Source: Bradyrhizobium septentrionale (GTDB lineage Bacteria > Pseudomonadota > Alphaproteobacteria > Rhizobiales > Xanthobacteraceae). From it: a stretch of DNA of 64,000 nucleotides. Made by a program: the position numbers and the translations under genes. The notes below the pieces were generated by a model. It ran no database searches, was not told the origin of the DNA, and saw only the letters and a list, made by a program, of their open reading frames with translations. Shown here piece after piece: positions 60,301 to 64,000 of the stretch. How positions within the stretch are numbered: the stretch's first letter is position 1; each line of letters opens with the position of its first letter. The stretch spans positions 6,094,501 through 6,158,500 of the forward strand of contig NZ_CP088285.1 of the NCBI RefSeq assembly GCF_011516645.4. The letters are read 5' to 3'.

Positions 60301-63300
60301 ATACGCCAACGCCTGATTATGCCGAGATCGGCATCACCAGCAATTTCTCCTTCCTGCGCGGCGGCTCCGATCCGCGCGCCTATGTGCATCAGGCGAGTGA
60401 ACTCGGGATTCCCGTGATCGGGCTTGCCGATCACAACACGCTGGCCGGCGTGGTGCGCGCCTGGAAGGAGCTCAACAGCGAGAAGGTCGCCCATCCGCCA
60501 AAACTTTTGATCGGCGCCCGCATCGTCTTCATCGACGGCACGCCCGACATCCTGGTCTATCCGCGCGACCGCGCCGCCTACGGCCGGCTGTGCCAGTTGC
60601 TGACCCGCGGCAAGCGCGGCGGCGGCATCGAGCGCATCGAGAAGGGGGATTGCCGGCTCGCTCTGTCCGATCTGCTCGACTTTGCAGAGGGCCAGCTTCT
60701 GGTGCTGGCGCTGCCGCATCGTTTCGACGCGGCTGACGCGCTCGATCTGCTCGCGCAACTCAAGGCAAGCGCCGCCGATGGCGTCTGGCTCGCCGCAAGC
60801 CTGCTCTATCGCGGTGACGACAGGCGCCGCCTGGCGCGGCTGCATGGTCTCGCCACTGATGCCGGTGTGTCGCTGCTCGCCACCAACGAGGTGCTCTATC
60901 ATCATCCCGCGCGCCGTCCGTTGCAGGACGTGCTGACCTGCATCCGCGAAAAGACCACGATCGAGGCTGTTGGCCGCAGGCTCGAGGCCAATGCCGAGCG
61001 GCATCTCAAGCCGGCGCATGAGATGATCAGGCTGTTCCGCGATCTCCCTGATGCGATCGCGGAAACCATGCGCTTCGCTGCACGCATCTCCTTCGCGCTC
61101 GACCAGCTCAAATATCAATATCCCGACGAGCCGGTGCCGCCGGGCAAGACCGCGCAGCAGCATCTGGAGGACCTCACCTGGGCCGGCGTCGACAAATATT
61201 TCGGCGGCGAGATCGACGAAAAACTTCGCACCACCCTGAACAAGGAGCTCGCGCTGATCGCCGAGCTGAAATACGCGCATTACTTCCTCACCGTGCATGA
61301 CATCGTGCACTATGCGCGCAGCCAGAACATCCTGTGCCAGGGGCGGGGGTCGGCGGCGAATTCGGCGGTCTGTTATGTGCTCGGCGTCACCTCGGTCGAT
61401 CCGACCAAGGTCGATCTGCTGTTCGAGCGCTTCATCTCCAAGGAGCGGCTGGAGCCGCCCGACATCGACGTCGATTTCGAGCATTCGCGGCGCGAGGAGG
61501 TGATGCAATATGTCTACCGCCGCTACGGACGGCATCGCGCGGCGATCATCGCCACCATCATCCATTATCGTCCGCGCAGCGCGATCCGCGACGTCGGCAA
61601 GGCGCTCGGGCTGACCGAGGACGTCACCGCGGCGCTCGCCGACACCGTGTGGGGCAGCTGGGGCAAGGGCCTCAACGACATGCAGGTGCGCCAGGCCGGG
61701 CTCGATCCCAAGAATGCGATGATCAACCTCGCGGTCGAGCTCGCCACCGAGCTGATCGAGTTTCCGCGCCATCTCTCGCAGCATGTCGGCGGCTATGTGC
61801 TGACCCAGGACCGGCTCGACACCTATGTGCCGATCGGCAACGCCGCGATGGACGACCGCACCTTCATCGAGTGGGACAAGGACGACGTCGACGCGCTTCA
61901 CATGATGAAGGTCGACGTGCTGGCGCTGGGCATGCTGACCTGCATCCGCAAATGCTTCGACCTGATCGCCGACCACAAGGGCGAACACTGGGAGCTCGCT
62001 TCGGTCCCGCAGGACGAAAAGGAAGTCTACGACATGCTGTGCCGCGGCGAGTCGCTCGGCGTGTTCCAGGTCGAGAGCCGCGCCCAGATGAACATGCTGC
62101 CGCGGTTGAGGCCGCGCACCTTCTACGATCTCGTCATCGAGGTCGCGATCGTCCGCCCCGGTCCGATCCAGGGCGACATGGTGCATCCCTATCTCAGGCG
62201 GCGGAACGGCCAGGAAAAGGTCAGCTATCCATCGCCGTCGCCGGACAAGGGCGACAAGGACGAACTCTACAATGTGCTGCACAAGACGCTCGGCGTGCCG
62301 CTATTCCAGGAGCAGGCGATGCGGATCGCGATCGAGGCGGCCCATTTCACCTCGGAGGAGGCCAACGGCCTGCGCCGCTCGATGGCGACCTTCCGCAACC
62401 TCGGCACCATCGGCAGCTATGAGGAGAAGCTGGTCGGCAACATGGTGGCGCGCGGCTACGATCCAGACTTCGCCCGCAGCTGCTTCGACCAGATCAAGGG
62501 TTTTGGCAGTTACGGCTTCCCGGAAAGCCATGCCGCGAGCTTTGCCCAGTTGGTCTACATCTCCTCATGGCTAAAGCACCATCATCCCGATGCGTTCTGC
62601 TGCGGCCTGCTCAACTCGCAGCCGATGGGCTTCTATGCCCCGGCGCAGATCGTCGGCGACGCCCGCAACAACGGCGTCACGGTGCGCGAGGTCGATGTCT
62701 CCCATAGCTTTGCGCAGAACACGCTGGAGGAGCGCGACGGGGAGCATTGCGCGGTACGGCTGGGCTTCCGCCAGATCGACGGGTTTCATTGGCTCGATGA
62801 GGATGAGGAGAGGTTGAAGGCCCAGCAGGCGCTGCGGAGTGCGCGAAGCGTAAACGTGTATGAGTCAGGGAAGCACGAATGGATGGGCTCTCTCCCCCCT
62901 TGTGGGGGAGAGTTGGAGAGAGGGGTAAGCCACGACCACCGCCCGTGCGGCTTACCCCTCTCCCTAACCTCGAGAGCGAGCTTCGCTCGCCTCGGACCCC
63001 ACAAGGGGGGAGGGAACCCGCCCACCTCCCGCGCGGCCTTGGACGGGGAGAAAGACTGGGCCGACCGCATCGTCGCCGCGCGCAACCGCCGGCCCTTCAC
63101 CTCGCTGGAAGATTTTGCCCGCGACACCGCTCTGCCCAAGCGCGCGCTGATCCTGCTCGCGGATGCCGATGCGTTCCGCTCGCTCGGGCTCGACCGCCGC
63201 GAGGCGCTGTGGGCGGTGCGGCGGCTACCCGACGACGTGCCGCTGCCGCTGTTCGAGGCCGCCACCGCGCGCGAGCAGCCGGATGAAGGCGCAAAACCGC

Positions 63301-63866
63301 TGCCGGAGATGCCGCGCCCCGAGCAGGTGGTCGCCGACTATCAGACCATCCGCCTGTCGCTGAAGGGCCATCCGATGGAATTTTTGCGCGAGATGTTCAC
63401 CAGGGAGCGCGTGGTCGCCTGCCACACCATCAACCAAAGCAACGACCGCCGCCGCGTCAGCTGCGCCGGCGTCGTGCTGGTGCGGCAGCGGCCGGGCAGC
63501 GCCAAGGGCGTCGTGTTCATGACGCTGGAGGACGAGAGTGGCATCGCCAACATCGTGGTGTGGCCGAAGGTGATGGAGCAATATCGGAAAGAAGTAATGG
63601 GCGCGCGCCTGATCCTGGTCGAGGGCTACATCCAGAGCAGCCCGGAGGGCGTCACGCATCTGGTGGCGCAGCGCATGACCGACCGCTCCCACGATCTGAT
63701 CGGCCTCGCCAACGAATCCCTCAGTCGCAAGCATCCGGTGCCGGCAGGCCCGGCGCTGATCGAGCCGCTCAACGACGACCGTCGCGACCACGGCGATAAC
63801 TCGCCGCAAAAGATCCGCCACCCCCGCAACGTCCGCATCCTGCCGCCGTCACGCGATTTTCATTGA
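60297..63866 (+). CDS. dnaE2: DnaE2, error-prone DNA polymerase III alpha subunit, with an in-frame repeat insertion
   Basis: A 1189-residue C-family polymerase, longer than the usual 1070-1120. The PHP domain begins SNFSFLRGGSDPRAYVHQA and GLADHNTLAGVV. The catalytic Asp residues are D389, D391 and D393 in PPDIDVDFEHSRREEV. The OB-fold at the C-terminus has VSCAGVVLVRQRPGSAKG. Residues about 864-908 come from the palindromic repeat (SLPPCGGELERGVSHDHRP and HKGGGN). The normal family text resumes at DRIVAARNRRPFTSLEDF. It copies across DNA damage with ImuA and ImuB. It starts in an ATGA overlap with imuB, so the three genes form one SOS operon. Confidence 0.94.
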   Translation: MNTPTPDYAEIGITSNFSFLRGGSDPRAYVHQASELGIPVIGLADHNTLAGVVRAWKELNSEKVAHPPKLLIGARIVFIDGTPDILVYPRDRAAYGRLCQLLTRGKRGGGIERIEKGDCRLALSDLLDFAEGQLLVLALPHRFDAADALDLLAQLKASAADGVWLAASLLYRGDDRRRLARLHGLATDAGVSLLATNEVLYHHPARRPLQDVLTCIREKTTIEAVGRRLEANAERHLKPAHEMIRLFRDLPDAIAETMRFAARISFALDQLKYQYPDEPVPPGKTAQQHLEDLTWAGVDKYFGGEIDEKLRTTLNKELALIAELKYAHYFLTVHDIVHYARSQNILCQGRGSAANSAVCYVLGVTSVDPTKVDLLFERFISKERLEPPDIDVDFEHSRREEVMQYVYRRYGRHRAAIIATIIHYRPRSAIRDVGKALGLTEDVTAALADTVWGSWGKGLNDMQVRQAGLDPKNAMINLAVELATELIEFPRHLSQHVGGYVLTQDRLDTYVPIGNAAMDDRTFIEWDKDDVDALHMMKVDVLALGMLTCIRKCFDLIADHKGEHWELASVPQDEKEVYDMLCRGESLGVFQVESRAQMNMLPRLRPRTFYDLVIEVAIVRPGPIQGDMVHPYLRRRNGQEKVSYPSPSPDKGDKDELYNVLHKTLGVPLFQEQAMRIAIEAAHFTSEEANGLRRSMATFRNLGTIGSYEEKLVGNMVARGYDPDFARSCFDQIKGFGSYGFPESHAASFAQLVYISSWLKHHHPDAFCCGLLNSQPMGFYAPAQIVGDARNNGVTVREVDVSHSFAQNTLEERDGEHCAVRLGFRQIDGFHWLDEDEERLKAQQALRSARSVNVYESGKHEWMGSLPPCGGELERGVSHDHRPCGLPLSLTSRASFARLGPHKGGGNPPTSRAALDGEKDWADRIVAARNRRPFTSLEDFARDTALPKRALILLADADAFRSLGLDRREALWAVRRLPDDVPLPLFEAATAREQPDEGAKPLPEMPRPEQVVADYQTIRLSLKGHPMEFLREMFTRERVVACHTINQSNDRRRVSCAGVVLVRQRPGSAKGVVFMTLEDESGIANIVVWPKVMEQYRKEVMGARLILVEGYIQSSPEGVTHLVAQRMTDRSHDLIGLANESLSRKHPVPAGPALIEPLNDDRRDHGDNSPQKIRHPRNVRILPPSRDFH
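62886..63018 (+). repeat. Palindromic repeat inserted in frame in dnaE2
   Basis: About 133 bp, same family as the imuB insertion. It has the same C-rich and G-rich hairpin arms, plus an extra hairpin (GCGAGC-TTC-GCTCGC near 62975) that the imuB copy lacks. It leaves the dnaE2 frame open. Confidence 0.8.
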
Positions 63867-63879
63867 GGGTCGAGCTACG

Positions 63880-64000
63880 GCGACGCTCTCTCACCGTCAC
63901 TCTGAGGAGGCCGCGGAGCGGCCGTCTCGAAGGGTCGACGGCCCCGACTTTCTCCGCGCGGTTGTAGGTGGGCCGCGCATCCTTCGAGACCCGCGCGATG
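63880..64000. repeat. Dispersed Bradyrhizobium-type repeat at the window edge, partial
   Basis: After the dnaE2 stop the sequence holds CCGCGGAGCGGCCG, GTCTCGAAGG and, further on, its complement CCTTCGAGAC within GGGCCGCGCATCCTTCGAGAC. This is a further dispersed repeat type of these genomes, with long inverted arms. The right end may continue outside the window. No gene is seen here. Confidence 0.6.

Noticed and set aside
60225-62282. A minus-strand open frame of 685 codons opposite imuB and dnaE2
   Set aside because: It overlaps the well-supported polymerase gene and has the low-complexity composition of antisense GC-rich frames.
1-64000. Search by eye for CRISPR arrays, tRNA or rRNA genes, insertion sequences and phage integrases
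   Set aside because: No regularly spaced direct repeat array, cloverleaf-like sequence, transposase or integrase motif was recognised in the window.

Overview
The window is a GC-rich chromosomal segment that looks like a Bradyrhizobium or close relative (Nitrobacteraceae, Alphaproteobacteria). The grounds are a complete hopanoid biosynthesis cluster with hpnP and hpnO, a GTTC-N7-GTTC type LexA box next to imuA-imuB-dnaE2, an EcfG-type promoter, and several palindromic repeat families that are typical of these genomes. No rRNA, tRNA, CRISPR array, integrase or insertion sequence was seen.

Layout. (1) 1-3165: end of a sugar-acid type catabolic operon (Ldh-family dehydrogenase, HpcH/HpaI aldolase, UxaA-family dehydratase) followed by a small secreted SGNH hydrolase. 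(2) 3308-10001: a tightly packed three-gene operon of transglutaminase-DUF2126, ATP-grasp/alpha-E fusion and transglutaminase proteins, a predicted peptide-ligase system of unknown product. (3) 10030-13665: a diguanylate cyclase flanked by two inverted copies of a MITE-like repeat, then a chemotaxis receptor. (4) 13960-39547: the hopanoid region. It holds eutB-hpnP-eutC (the C-2 hopanoid methylase gene sits between the two ethanolamine ammonia-lyase subunit genes), an RND-type exporter, two small secreted proteins, hpnC-hpnD-hpnE-hpnF(shc)-hpnG, an inserted TetR/AidB-like/aldolase/DUF2520 module, ispH-hpnH on the minus strand, hpnN behind a good EcfG-type promoter, a DUF2147 protein, and hpnO. 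Together these make isoprenoid precursors, squalene, hopene, adenosylhopane and aminobacteriohopanetriol, methylate hopanoids at C-2, and move them to the outer membrane.

(5) 39652-42366: an ECF sigma factor/zinc anti-sigma pair with a cupredoxin and a Tat-signal metallophosphoesterase. (6) 42583-53905: assorted metabolic genes: a GFA protein, a histidine-rich peptide, an alpha/beta hydrolase, a GMC oxidoreductase, a PPOX-fold protein, an M20 amidohydrolase behind a possible sigma-54 promoter, an ATC-hydrolase/RidA/VOC operon with a shortened LysR gene, and a P450 divergent from a LysR gene. (7) 54028-55656: a PiT phosphate transporter. (8) 56109-63866: a DUF4130-UdgX fusion gene divergent from imuA-imuB-dnaE2 across a perfect LexA box. 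This is an SOS mutagenesis and uracil-repair locus. Both imuB and dnaE2 carry in-frame insertions of the same palindromic repeat.

The best candidates for something undescribed are the repeat insertions inside two translesion-synthesis genes, the eutB-hpnP-eutC arrangement with its possible stress promoter, the SOS-linked UdgX fusion, and the transglutaminase/ATP-grasp/alpha-E operon.
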